A program made the position numbers and the translations under genes. This document shows positions 1-8,429 of a DNA stretch of 64,000 bases, one piece after another. The DNA comes from Modicisalibacter luteus DSM 23508 (GTDB lineage Bacteria; Pseudomonadota; Gammaproteobacteria; Pseudomonadales; Halomonadaceae), in NCBI RefSeq assembly GCF_000378505.1, contig NZ_KB900002.1, positions 10,564 to 74,563 on the forward strand. The letters are read 5' to 3'. The notes under the pieces are model-generated. The model made no database searches. It was not told the origin of the DNA and saw nothing but the letters and a program-made list of their open reading frames with translations. Numbering within the stretch: position 1 is the first letter of the stretch; every line of letters begins with the position of its first letter.

Positions 1-96
1 CATGCAGGGCATGGATCACTCCGGCATGCAGGGCATGGATCACTCCAGCATGCAGGGCATGGATCACTCCAACATGCAGGGCATGGACTACCCCGG
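1..96 (+). repeat. 24-bp tandem repeat, four units, inside copA
   Basis: Four consecutive 24-bp units each begin CATGCAGGGCATGGA and encode MQGMDHS plus one variable residue; the last unit has diverged. This is the methionine/histidine-rich copper-binding stretch typical of the middle of CopA/PcoA proteins. The array may extend beyond the window's left edge. Confidence 0.9.
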
Positions 97-622
97 TAAG
101 AAGGAGCCCACCCCAGAGAGCCGTACTACTGGACTACTACCGGCGGGCACGGCACAGCCAGGCTCACGTTATGACCAGCCGGGTATCGGCATTGACCCCA
201 GCGAGAGACGCGTACTGGTTTATAGCGATCTCAAGGCATATACGCCTTGGCCGGATCGTCGCCCGCCTGGACGCGAGCTGGAACTACAGCTGACTGGCAA
301 CATGGAGCGTTACATATGGTCGTTCGACGGTAAGAAGTTCAGTGAGGTCAATGGCCCGATTCACTTTGAACACGGCGAGCGCCTGCGGTTGATCTTCGTT
401 AATAACACCATGATGGAGCATCCCATTCACCTACATGGCATGTGGATGGAGCTGGAAAACGGCGCCGGCGAGTTGATCCCGCGGAAGCACACGCTGAACG
501 CCAAGCCCGGGGAGCGGGTCTCCGCTTTGGTCAGTGCCGATGCACCGGGAAGTTGGGCCTTCCACTGCCACCTGCTCTATCACATGGATGCCGGCATGTT
601 CCGGGTCGTCAAGGTCGCTTAA
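2..622 (+). CDS. copA: Copper resistance multicopper oxidase CopA, C-terminal part (5' end outside window)
   Basis: Periplasmic multicopper oxidase of the CopA/PcoA family, which oxidises and binds copper. Only about 206 residues are visible; full CopA is near 600, so the ATG at position 2 is internal and the gene begins upstream of the window. The fragment starts with MQGMDHS repeats, then a linker and the last cupredoxin domain. Copper-ligand motifs are HPIHLHGMWM (about residues 140-149) and HCHLLYHMDAGMF (about 188-200), which supply type 1, 2 and 3 copper ligands. It is followed after 12 bp by copB, in the usual copA-copB order. The call is secure from the two copper motifs and context. 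Confidence 0.93.
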   Translation: MQGMDHSGMQGMDHSSMQGMDHSNMQGMDYPGKKEPTPESRTTGLLPAGTAQPGSRYDQPGIGIDPSERRVLVYSDLKAYTPWPDRRPPGRELELQLTGNMERYIWSFDGKKFSEVNGPIHFEHGERLRLIFVNNTMMEHPIHLHGMWMELENGAGELIPRKHTLNAKPGERVSALVSADAPGSWAFHCHLLYHMDAGMFRVVKVA

Positions 623-634
623 GGAGTGCGGACT

Positions 635-1405
635 ATGCGTTTTACTGCTCAATTATTGGCGGGGCTGGGCTTCCTTACGTTTACCTCGGCTACCTTGGTG
701 CATGCCGATGAGGGTTATGACGCTCCGCCAGGATGGGGCTTGCCGATGGAACAGCATAACTTCGGCACATTTCTCGTAGATCGCCTGGAGTATGCCTGGA
801 CAGACGAAAACGAAGAAGGCGTCGTCTGGGACTTTCAAGGTTGGTACGGCGGTGATTTTCAGCGCGTGTATATCAAGGGTGAAGGCGAGAACACCCAGGG
901 CGATGGAGAGGATGGTGAGTTCGAGTCGCTAGACTTGCTTTATAGCCATCTGGTCGCCGACTACTGGGAGTTGCAGGGCGGCATAGGCTATCAGGGAGTG
1001 ATCGCGTCCAACGACCACCCTGAACGCACTTTTGCGGTAATCAGCCTTCTTGGCACGATGCCCTACCGCTTTGAGGTTGATACCTCGCTGAGGGTCAGCG
1101 ATGAAGGGGATGTGTCGGCCAGCCTGGAAGCTGAGTATGAAGTCCGGTTGACACAGCGCGCCATCCTGCAGCCGAGAGCTGAAATCGAAGTGGCAGCCAG
1201 CGATGTCGAAAAATTTGGCGTTGGCGAGGGTTTGAACTCTACCCGTGTCGGTTTGCGTCTGCGTTACGAGATCACGCGCAAGTTCGCCCCCTACGTGGGG
1301 GCGTACTGGGAAAAACAATATGGCGACACAGCCGACATGACTCGAGAGGAGTTCGGAGAAGTCGAAGGCTCCGGTGTCGTTGCTGGGGTAAGGATGTGGT
1401 ACTAA
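635..1405 (+). CDS. copB: Copper resistance protein CopB (outer membrane)
   Basis: 256-residue CopB/PcoB family protein, an outer-membrane copper-resistance protein acting with CopA. The N terminus is a signal peptide (MRFTAQLLAGLGF... ending near VHA). The mature start has the DEGYDAPPGWGLPMEQH stretch, and the rest has alternating beta-barrel character with acidic loops and a C-terminal WY, typical of outer-membrane strands. ATG 635 is preferred to GTG 626 because AAGGAG at 621-626 lies 8 bp upstream. The classical CopB has a long Met/His-rich N-terminal region; here it is short, so this is a compact CopB. Confidence 0.9.
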   Translation: MRFTAQLLAGLGFLTFTSATLVHADEGYDAPPGWGLPMEQHNFGTFLVDRLEYAWTDENEEGVVWDFQGWYGGDFQRVYIKGEGENTQGDGEDGEFESLDLLYSHLVADYWELQGGIGYQGVIASNDHPERTFAVISLLGTMPYRFEVDTSLRVSDEGDVSASLEAEYEVRLTQRAILQPRAEIEVAASDVEKFGVGEGLNSTRVGLRLRYEITRKFAPYVGAYWEKQYGDTADMTREEFGEVEGSGVVAGVRMWY

Positions 1406-1432
1406 CCCTCGGACGATATTAAGGAGGATAAG

Positions 1433-2272
1433 ATGCGAATAGTTTATGGGGCAGTCTTGACGCTGGTTGCGCTGGCTGCTGGCGGTGTTGCGATTGTCTA
1501 TAGCGGAGCCTACAACGTTGCTGCAAGTGATGAGCATACGGCGTTAGGAAAGTGGGTAATGCATACCACAATGCATAACTCGGTCAAGGCGTCTGCTGAT
1601 GACATAACAGCTCCTGACCTGAACGACAGCAGTCTGATTAAACAGGGCGCAAGTGCCTATGACTCGTTGTGTGCCGCCTGTCATCTTAAGCCTGGTTTGG
1701 AGGACACGGTACTACGGGCAGGACTCAACCCGATGCCACCCAACTTGACGAAGCAAGACCACTGGGGACCGGAAGAACAGTTCTGGATCATCAAGCACGG
1801 CATCAAGATGACCGGTATGCCGGCTTGGGGTAAAACCCACGAAGATCAGGAACTCTGGGAGATGGTCGCGTTTCTTCAGCGTTTACCTGGGCTCTCCGAG
1901 CAAGAATACCGTGAGTTGGTACAACCGGCAGGGTCCTCTACAAGCGGGCAGGCTGATGATGGGCATGATCACGAGCATGGTGATATGAACGCAATGATGG
2001 GTTCATCGTCCAATACCCCCTCAGATGATCATCATGGGGAGGATGATGGCCATGACCATGAGCATGGAAACATGAGCGGGATGATGGGCGCACCGTCAAA
2101 AACGAGTGATCAGCAAGGCGATGGCTACGCTCACGACCATGGGGATATGGGAGGCGAGGAGAAGGTAACGGCGCCGGATAGCCAAGATAAGGCATCCGAT
2201 ACCACGTCGCCTGCTTCTGCAGAGGAAGAAGCTGAGCCGGATGACCACTACGCAGATGGCCATACCCATTAA
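1433..2272 (+). CDS. Membrane-anchored cytochrome c with His/Asp/Met-rich metal-binding tail
   Basis: 279 residues. An N-terminal hydrophobic segment (about 5-25) is a signal anchor. One c-type haem site, CAACH, is at residues 80-84, with a likely Met axial ligand in MTGMPAW (about residue 126-129). From about residue 172 the protein becomes a low-complexity tail with three imperfect GHDHEHG(D/N)M...MMG repeats and ends in DGHTH, which resembles periplasmic copper-binding tails. The ribosome site AAGGAGG (1421-1427) is ideal for ATG 1433. It sits between copB and copRS, so a role in copper handling or oxidation is inferred. I do not know a characterised protein with this exact architecture. 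Confidence 0.85.
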   Translation: MRIVYGAVLTLVALAAGGVAIVYSGAYNVAASDEHTALGKWVMHTTMHNSVKASADDITAPDLNDSSLIKQGASAYDSLCAACHLKPGLEDTVLRAGLNPMPPNLTKQDHWGPEEQFWIIKHGIKMTGMPAWGKTHEDQELWEMVAFLQRLPGLSEQEYRELVQPAGSSTSGQADDGHDHEHGDMNAMMGSSSNTPSDDHHGEDDGHDHEHGNMSGMMGAPSKTSDQQGDGYAHDHGDMGGEEKVTAPDSQDKASDTTSPASAEEEAEPDDHYADGHTH

Positions 2273-2296
2273 CAGGTTGGGCTAGCGAGGCATGTC

Positions 2297-2962
2297 ATGC
2301 GCTTGTTGCTCGTAGAGGATGACGACCTGCTGGCAGACAGCTTGGCCGAGGTCTTGGAAGATGAAGGGTACCGGGTAGATGTCACGGCGCTGGTTCGTGA
2401 GGCTGAAAAACTCATGGCCCGGGAGGATTACAGTCTAGTGATCCTTGATCTGGGACTACCCGATGGATCTGGCCTCGAAATGCTTGAAGGCTGGCGGCGC
2501 GGTGGCCACCGGTTGCCTGTGCTCGCCTTGACCGCCCGTGATAGCTGGGAAGATAAAGTGGCAGGCTTGCGACGAGGTGCGGATGACTATCTCACCAAGC
2601 CGTACCATGAGGCTGAGCTGCTCGCCAGGCTTCATGCTCTGCTAAGACGAAGCTCGGGGGCAGTGGAAGCGGAACTGCGAGTGAACGGGATTATTCTCGA
2701 TGAAGTAGCCAAGCGAGCCTGTGGTGTCGATGGCTCTTGGCACACCCTTACTGCAACCGAGTACTGCCTGCTGCGTTATCTAATGTGCCATCCGGACCGG
2801 GTGCACTCGAAGGAGAACTTGCTTAACCAGCTTTATACACTCAACCAAGATGCTGCCGCGCCGAACTTGGTCGAGGTTTACATCGGCCGGCTGCGGCGGC
2901 TGTTAGGTAAGAACTGCATCCAAACGCGGCGAGGGCAAGGCTATGTTCTTCCCTCGCATTGA
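2297..2962 (+). CDS. copR: OmpR-family response regulator, copper-responsive (CopR/CusR type)
   Basis: 221 residues with an N-terminal receiver domain (acidic pocket VEDDD at 6-10, phospho-acceptor D51 in LDLGLPDG, T in LALTA at about 79, K101 in TKPY) and a C-terminal winged-helix DNA-binding domain (about 125-218, ending RRGQGYVL). It overlaps the kinase gene by 20 bp, showing translational coupling. The copper assignment comes from the operon; the domain itself only shows an OmpR-type regulator. Confidence 0.9.
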   Translation: MRLLLVEDDDLLADSLAEVLEDEGYRVDVTALVREAEKLMAREDYSLVILDLGLPDGSGLEMLEGWRRGGHRLPVLALTARDSWEDKVAGLRRGADDYLTKPYHEAELLARLHALLRRSSGAVEAELRVNGIILDEVAKRACGVDGSWHTLTATEYCLLRYLMCHPDRVHSKENLLNQLYTLNQDAAAPNLVEVYIGRLRRLLGKNCIQTRRGQGYVLPSH

Positions 2963-4262
2963 CTCGCGAAGCTTGCGGTTTCACCTGCTAACCCGCTTGG
3001 GACTGGTTGCGCTAGTCGTTGTCGGTGTGATGTGGCTACTACATGGCATGTTACTGCGTGATCTGGCCCGAGAGTTTCTTGCGGATCGGTTGCATCAGGA
3101 AGCTCACTATACTATCGAGCGCTTGCAACAACATGGAGGGCCTCCAATCCAGTGGCTCGAGTCGGACTCTCTGGCCTCGGAGGTTTTCCATCACCTTTAT
3201 GTTTTGCGTGTAGGAGACCAAGTCTCTTCTTCTCATCCGGACAGGCTTCCCCTCCTGTCGCCTTATCTAGGTGAAAGCAAGGCTGAAGTACTTGAAATCC
3301 AATGGCAAGGGCGGAAACAGCTTATCTACCGAGAAGCACTAACTGTAGAGGGCCAGCAAGGTGTCCTATTGATTGGCGAAGACTTTGCGCAAGTGGAGTC
3401 TGGGCTTGATGCACTGCATTGGTGGGTAGGAGCCATCGCCGGGGCCCTGTTAGTGCTACTGATATTGCTAAATTTAATCGCGGTCAATCGCAGTTTGCGC
3501 CCACTTGCTTTCTTACAATGGCAACTTGCTGAGATACAGTCGGGCCAACGGGAGCGGCTTGGTCTCGACGCACCGTCTGAGTTGGACAGCCTAATTACCC
3601 AGCTCAATCATTTTATGAATGAGTTGCAGCAGCGATTGCTCCGCTCGCGAGAAGCCGTGGCCAACTTATCCCATACGCTACAAACGCCGCTCGCAGCCGT
3701 TACACAAGTTTTAAGAGGTAGTCGGCCCATCGACGAGCAACGTCGTCACCGCATGCTGGAACGTATGGAAGGAATGCAGGCGCAACTGGCCTCCGAGTTG
3801 AGGCGGGCCCGTTTCGCCGGACCAGTGACTGGGCAGCGTGCCAACGTTACTGATGAGGCAGAAATGCTTATCGACATGATGCGCTCACTGTACCCAACGA
3901 AACGCTTCGGGTTGCAGGTTTCTCTCTCAACAAACCATAACATTGCTATCGAGCGCCATGACCTAAATGAGATGCTTGGCATCGTACTCGATAATGGCGG
4001 CAAATGGTCCCGCGAACGCGTGCTATGTCACGTATACCAAGACCAAGATTTAGTTATTGATGTGGAAGACGATGGCAAAGGGGTAGACTCATCGGCACTC
4101 TCTGAACTCGGTCAACGAGGGAAACGCCTCGATGAAAGCACTCCCGGGCACGGGTTGGGCCTCGCCATTCTGAAACAGATCGTCGCTCAGTATCGAGGCA
4201 GGGTGACGTTCTCTTCGCCTTCTGGGAGAGGGTTTCAAGTGCGGATAGTATTGCCCTGTTAA
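2943..4262 (+). CDS. copS: Sensor histidine kinase, copper-responsive (CopS type)
   Basis: 439 residues: transmembrane segments near 18-36 and 163-181 bracket a periplasmic sensor domain of about 125 residues, followed by a HAMP-like linker. The phospho-acceptor H244 lies in SHTLQTPL. ATPase boxes are the N box (NEMLGIVLDNGGKW, N351), G1 (EDDGKG, about 375-380) and G2 (GHGLGL, about 402-407). The N box has NGGKW where relatives usually have NA.KW, a mild variation. It starts inside the end of copR. Likely phosphorylates CopR in response to periplasmic copper; the signal is inferred from context. Confidence 0.88.
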   Translation: MFFPRIDSRSLRFHLLTRLGLVALVVVGVMWLLHGMLLRDLAREFLADRLHQEAHYTIERLQQHGGPPIQWLESDSLASEVFHHLYVLRVGDQVSSSHPDRLPLLSPYLGESKAEVLEIQWQGRKQLIYREALTVEGQQGVLLIGEDFAQVESGLDALHWWVGAIAGALLVLLILLNLIAVNRSLRPLAFLQWQLAEIQSGQRERLGLDAPSELDSLITQLNHFMNELQQRLLRSREAVANLSHTLQTPLAAVTQVLRGSRPIDEQRRHRMLERMEGMQAQLASELRRARFAGPVTGQRANVTDEAEMLIDMMRSLYPTKRFGLQVSLSTNHNIAIERHDLNEMLGIVLDNGGKWSRERVLCHVYQDQDLVIDVEDDGKGVDSSALSELGQRGKRLDESTPGHGLGLAILKQIVAQYRGRVTFSSPSGRGFQVRIVLPC

Positions 4263-4302
4263 TAGCTAAAAGTTAGAGCTTCAATATAGCTAGACGATTA
4301 AA

Positions 4303-4455
4303 TTGATTCGCTTGGTTCGCCCGCTTTTGACGACTGCCACTCTGGCTCTTGCTACCCTCGCGCTGCCCGTGTCTGCCGACACGAACCATAGCCACGGGAG
4401 CAGTTCCGGCGGCCATCACTCTACTACTGCTCAGACAGTACAGGGTGAAGGTTGA
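4303..4455 (+). pseudogene. CusF-like periplasmic copper-binding protein, truncated by IS
   Basis: A 50-codon open frame starting at TTG 4303 encodes a signal peptide (LLTTATLALATLALPVSA) followed by a His-rich segment (NHSHGSSSGGHH) and TVQGEG, where CusF-like proteins would continue with the beta-barrel copper fold. The frame stops at the TGA formed by the first bases of the IS terminus at 4453. The next codon upstream in frame that could have been a start is ACG 4294, possibly a mutated ATG. No continuation is found beyond the IS at 5696. The CusF assignment rests on the leader and operon context, so it is moderate. Confidence 0.55.
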
Positions 4456-4513
4456 ATCGCCCCTAGTTTCGTAGACACCTCCAGGCCTTATACTGAAGGC
4501 ATCAGGAGGTTCC

Positions 4514-4906
4514 ATGAGCCGTCAACGATATACCGAAGAATTCAAGATCGAAGCCGTCAAGCAGGTGACGGAGCGAGGCCATCCCATTGCCGAAGTTGCC
4601 GCCCGGCTGGGAGTGTCCGGCTACAGCCCGTATCAATGGATAAAGCGCTACGCTAAGCTTGCGGAACATCGACAACAGAACGCTGATCTTCAAGCTGAGA
4701 ACCGGCGCTTGAAGGCTGAGCTGAAGCGTGTATCAGAAGAACGAGATATCCTAAAAAAGGCCACCGTCGGAATGCCGCCCAGAACTTCGCCAGAGAGCCC
4801 GACTAAGGTGCGCGTTTATCCACGACCATGCGGACCAATACCCGGTGCGGCACCTGTGCCGCATGATGGCGGTGCATCCCAGCGGCCACTATCCCTGGTG
4901 CCGTAA
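4514..4906 (+). pseudogene. IS3 transposase OrfA, C-terminal end frameshifted
   Basis: The first 85 residues are a normal OrfA: helix-turn-helix (EEFKIEAVKQVTERGH..., residues 8-45) and a leucine-zipper-like helix ending ERDILKKA, with the A-rich slip site CTAAAAAAGG near 4750 that IS3 elements use for programmed frameshifting. After KKA the usual short tail (NFAREPD and stop, visible in another frame at 4784-4806) is lost because of a small insertion, so the frame reads on to 4906 in nonsense sequence. Confidence 0.8.
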
Positions 4907-5678
4907 CGGCCTGTCTGAGCGGGCCCGGGATGACCAGCGCCTGCTGGGACTGATCAAGCACGCCTGGCTCGAGAGTGGCGGCGTGTATGGCTATCGTAAA
5001 ATCCATCAGGACCTGCGGGAGGCTGGCGAAGCTTGTGGCAAGCATCGGATGGCCCGCCTGATGCGCCGGGAAGGGCTACGTTCTCAAACGGGTTACCGGC
5101 GCCGCCCTGGTTGATACGGCGGCACACCGGCAGTGGTATCGCCCAACCATCTGGATCGCCGATTTGAGGTGGCATCGCCCAATGTTGCATGGGTCACCGA
5201 CATCGCCTACATCCGCACCTACGAGGGCTGGCTCTACCTGTCGGTGGTCATCGACCTGTTCTCTCGGCAGGTGGTGGGCTGGTCGATGAAGCCTCGCATG
5301 ACCACTGACTTGGCGTTGGATGCCTTGCTGGCAGCGGTTTGGCGAAGAAAGCCGCAAGGCGTTGTCATGGTGCATTCGGATCAGGGGAGCCAGTTCAGCA
5401 GCACCGACTGGCAGAGCTTTCTGAAGGCCAATCAACTAGTGGGTAGCATGAGTCGCCGTGGTAACTGCCACGACAACGCCGTTGCCGAAAGCTTCTTCCA
5501 ACTCCTCAAGCGTGAACGGATCAAGCGGCGAATCTATCCGACCCGGGAAGCTGCCAGGAGTGATGTGTTCGATTATATCGAGATGTTTTACAACCCAAGG
5601 CGCCGACATGGGACGAGTGATGATCTATCACCCGTTGAGTTTGAGCGGCGATACTTCCAGAGCCTGACGGGTGTCTAG
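4807..5678 (+). pseudogene. IS3 transposase OrfB (DDE integrase), internal stop and 5' indel
   Basis: The single reading frame from about 4815 to 5678 gives a complete OrfB: FIHDHADQYPVRHLCRMM at the start, then DDE core motifs WVTDIAYI, VHSDQGSQFSS and NAVAESFFQLLKRE. It is interrupted by TGA at 5112-5114, between RRRPG and YGGTPAVVSPN, in the same frame. At 4808-4814 an extra base separates the expected GTG start from the rest. The element is therefore inactive unless supplied in trans. Confidence 0.82.
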
Positions 5679-5695
5679 AATACCCGGGGGATTCA

Positions 5696-5976
5696 TTCTC
5701 CCGTTCCTTCTCTGTCGCCGTATCGCATCGACTACGCAACTCCGGCGCATTGATCCCGATGTTTCCCACCAGTAGTCGCTCACCGATGATTGGCGGTCAG
5801 CCTTCGATGTTTGCCCTGAATGTATCGGTATCAGAGGCTGGTGACCTCGGTCATCTTAATGCTGCATAAATCGTCTTGATCGTTTAAGCAAATATTGCTG
5901 CTTATGAAAGCACTTTGGATGGTGGCGCCTCACTCGAAGGGATTTGCTGTTGCAGAGACTTTTTTGTCAGAGGGGA
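5696..5976. other. Intergenic stretch, no feature recognised
   Basis: About 280 bp between the IS right end and the solute-binding protein remnant. No open frame of recognisable family, RNA gene or clear promoter was found. Confidence 0.5.
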
Positions 5977-6705
5977 TCAGGCCGATATGAAGTCGTTCCA
6001 GCGTCTGACCAAATAGTTGTGCTCATCCATTGCTGTGTTCCAAACCGCAATGCGGCTCATGCGCGTCCGATAAGCTCCTCCGTCGCGCACTTCTCCGCGA
6101 CGAATCATGCTACACGTGCCGGCCGGTCCCGGTAGGTCCTGCGCGGCGGGCTGACCGTCATACCAAAAGTCCCATTCCGAAGCTGACAGGTGGGGACGGG
6201 CCAGCTCTGGGGTAGAAATATAATAGCCTTGTCGCGCCATGACGGCCCCGGGCCATCCTGATAACCACCAATTGAGGTAATCGTAGGCGGCATCCAGGGT
6301 TCGGCCTTGCACGCCTCGAGAGATCGACATGCCGCCGTACCAGGCTCGATAGCCTTCCTTAGGCGAGGCCATGCGCACCTTGATCTGATGCTGTTTGAGA
6401 ACGGTCATGGCCGGCGACCACAAGCTTTCGATACCGACCCGTCCGCGCATCATATCCGACGAGGCTTGGTCCTGATTGCTCCAGAAGGTACGAAAATGCT
6501 GCTGGCGCTTGAGGCTGATCAGGCAGCTGATGAGGGTGTCGATCTCGGCCACGCTGAGATTGCCGACATCTTCGATGTGCAGAAGCCCCGCCGCCTGGGC
6601 GGCCAGCGCGGCATCGATGGCGCCGATGGCGCTGTCTTCAAGCGAAGTGAGCAGTAAAGGCAGTTTCATCGGGTTACCCATCCATGAGGAGGCTGACGAA
6701 TATGT
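5977..6705 (-). pseudogene. Extracellular solute-binding protein (polyamine/iron-type ABC), 5'-truncated
   Basis: The C-terminal half of a periplasmic binding protein related to the PotD/spermidine-putrescine class. Recognisable blocks are SSWM, LTSLEDSAIGAIDAAL, HFRTFWSN, MASPKEGYRAWYGGMSISR and DAAYDYLNWWLSGWPGAVMA, ending RRWNDFISA. The N-terminal lobe and signal peptide (roughly 130 residues or more) are missing: upstream of SSWM at about 6705 the open frame continues with unrelated sequence. No permease or ATPase gene is adjacent. A start at ATG 6669 would give only a fragment, so this is a pseudogene. Confidence 0.75.
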
Positions 6706-6973
6706 TCTTGCATGAATATTTGGTGTCACCTTTCTTGCAGGACAAATTCGACGCACAGCGCGTTGGGTAACAACTGAATTTCTGGAATTTTTAGGATTCA
6801 CACAGAAGTGGTGCAAGGAGGGGCGAAATGGGAAGCGCAGCGTTCAAGCGAAAATGTAGTGAATGTCTTACAAGTAATGAGGCATTGCTCTGGCGTAAAG
6901 GTCAGACTTTAAATAATATGTGCATGTACAAGCAATAGTGCTAGTAAGGTAACAAATACCTTGATTGCTTAGG

Positions 6974-7408
6974 ATGAAACCAGAAATGACCCCCAAATCG
7001 GTAATGTGGCAACAGGTGAGGAATGTTTTCGAGGCGGTTGAAAGCCAGGTAGCCAAAGCCCTCCAACGCGAGCATGGGCTCGGTCTCACTGAATATCGAG
7101 CCTTGTACTTACTCTCTACGGCGCCGGACTCAGAGTTGCGCATGCAGGTACTTGCCAGCCAGTTGGGGCTAAATCAGAGTTCCGTGACTCGCCTGGTCGA
7201 GCGCATGGAGCGCAATAACTATACGATTCGCGATGTATGCCCGAACGATAAGCGTGGCGTGTATACCGTTATTACGGGACGTGGAAAACAGATCCAGGAG
7301 GAAGCAGGAAAAGATTATGAGGGCTTTCTGGATGTCGCGTTGGATGAGGCTGCAAGACAGCCGGAGAATCGCAACATCGTCGACTGCCTGCGGCAAATGA
7401 TTGCATAA
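6974..7408 (+). CDS. MarR-family transcriptional regulator
   Basis: 144 residues with the MarR winged helix-turn-helix: LTEYRALYLLSTAP, then LASQLGLNQSSVTRLVERME (recognition helix) and the wing DKRGVYTVITGRGKQ. The start is uncertain: ATG 6974 is chosen, but TTG 6965 and ATG 6986 are possible and none has a strong ribosome site. The gene stands alone between a broken transporter gene and a broken nuclease-like gene, so its target is unknown. MarR proteins usually repress a nearby efflux or stress gene in response to small aromatic ligands. Confidence 0.85.
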   Translation: MKPEMTPKSVMWQQVRNVFEAVESQVAKALQREHGLGLTEYRALYLLSTAPDSELRMQVLASQLGLNQSSVTRLVERMERNNYTIRDVCPNDKRGVYTVITGRGKQIQEEAGKDYEGFLDVALDEAARQPENRNIVDCLRQMIA

Positions 7409-7563
7409 CCCGCGGCTCAGCTATGCGGAACCTAACTCAGCACGACTCTTTGCCTGACATTCGGTTGCTTCTGAAGGGATTGGACGCGATAGCAAAGCAT
7501 TAGGCACAGTTGCGCCATGACGCCAATCGTTAAAAGTTAAGCGTGAAACCAAGAGAGTGATAA

Positions 7564-7988
7564 ATGGCGCGACTGAAGACACACCTGAAAGCAGAAGGAG
7601 CAGAGTTTCTCGTCCTTGGGCAGTTGCTGCTTCATAGAATTCCTTCCTACAAGACCTACACCAATATGCCGGGGTACGACCTCGTTGCAACCCATCCGGA
7701 AAACAATACCTCAGCCCGTATCCAGGTTAAAGCCGATGGAGGACAGGGGCCAGCGGCTTTCTTATCAATTGTTTTGATTGTGATTTTGTAGTAGCCGTCT
7801 TGCTCAACCGAGGCTCGAAAGATGGGAAAAAGGAGGTATTGGCACCCGAATTTTACGTGTTTCCAGTAGATGTGATACAGGCTGCCCCAAGAAGCATTGA
7901 CTGGGGAAAGGTGAATATGAAGGGGATATCAGGCCTAGAGAGCTATCGAGAGGGGTGGGAGCTGGTGTCCGATTTTCTAGATAAATGA
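7564..7988 (+). pseudogene. PD-(D/E)XK nuclease-like conserved hypothetical, frameshifted
   Basis: Two adjacent frames make up one protein: codons 7564-7750 give MARLKTHLKAEGAEFLVL... GYDLVATHPENNTSARIQVK, and from about 7755 in another frame GFLINCFDCDFVVAVLLNRG ... PEFYVFPVDV ... YREGWELVSDFLDK. The D-(x)n-QVK core is the signature of restriction-endonuclease-like folds. A one-base deletion or two-base insertion at about 7741-7757 breaks the frame, and the residues just before it (ADGGQGPAA) look scrambled. Function of the intact family is not known to me. Confidence 0.65.
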
Positions 7989-8098
7989 AACCGTAGTATT
8001 AGGGATGCACCTAACCATTATCCGGGTGGCTATGATGGTTTTGCTTGAGTTCAGGCATAAAAACAAAGATGTTCAGTAGGGGATGGAATAGGCGAATC

Positions 8099-8341
8099 AT
8101 GATGAACGAGAAACAAAAGCAAATAGCAACCGTGGCGGGAATCATCTTTGTGCTGATGATCATCTTTCCTCCATTTTCCTTCCATTTACAAGGCGGCGCA
8201 GTAGTGAATAAAGGCTATGGCTTTATTTTTGATCCTCCCAGCAGGGGCGCAGCGATTAATATACCTACCTTACTAATTCAGTGGTTGTTTGTAGCAACCA
8301 TTGGAGGAATTGCGTATAAGCTCTCAGAAGAGGAAGAGTAA
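8099..8341 (+). CDS. Small two-helix membrane protein, unknown function
   Basis: 80 residues from ATG 8099 (ATG 8102 equally possible). Two hydrophobic helices: IATVAGIIFVLMIIFPPFSF (about 9-28) and TLLIQWLFVATIGGIAYKL (about 55-74), separated by a loop with GYGFIFDPPSRGA and an acidic C terminus. Proteins with the same helix-FPPF-loop-DPP-helix layout occur widely in proteobacteria without assigned function. Ribosome site is weak. Confidence 0.6.
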   Translation: MMNEKQKQIATVAGIIFVLMIIFPPFSFHLQGGAVVNKGYGFIFDPPSRGAAINIPTLLIQWLFVATIGGIAYKLSEEEE

Positions 8342-8429
8342 CAATCCAAAAGGATCCTCAGTCGTGATGTATTGCTACTGAAAGCGTAGAGGCGCCAGTC
8401 GGGATCTACACTTTTAGTAGAACATATCA

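Larger units (their letters stand above)
4453..5695. mobile_element. IS3-family insertion sequence, 1,243 bp, degenerate
   Basis: Terminal inverted repeats: the left end reads TGAATCGCCCCTAGTTTCGT and the right end, read inward, TGAATCCCCCGGGTATTCTA. Between them are orfA and orfB of an IS3-type transposase. The flanks (ggt before 4453, ttc after 5695) do not form a target-site duplication and the interrupted gene does not resume on the right, so a deletion or recombination followed insertion. Both transposase frames are broken, so this copy should not move by itself. Confidence 0.88.
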
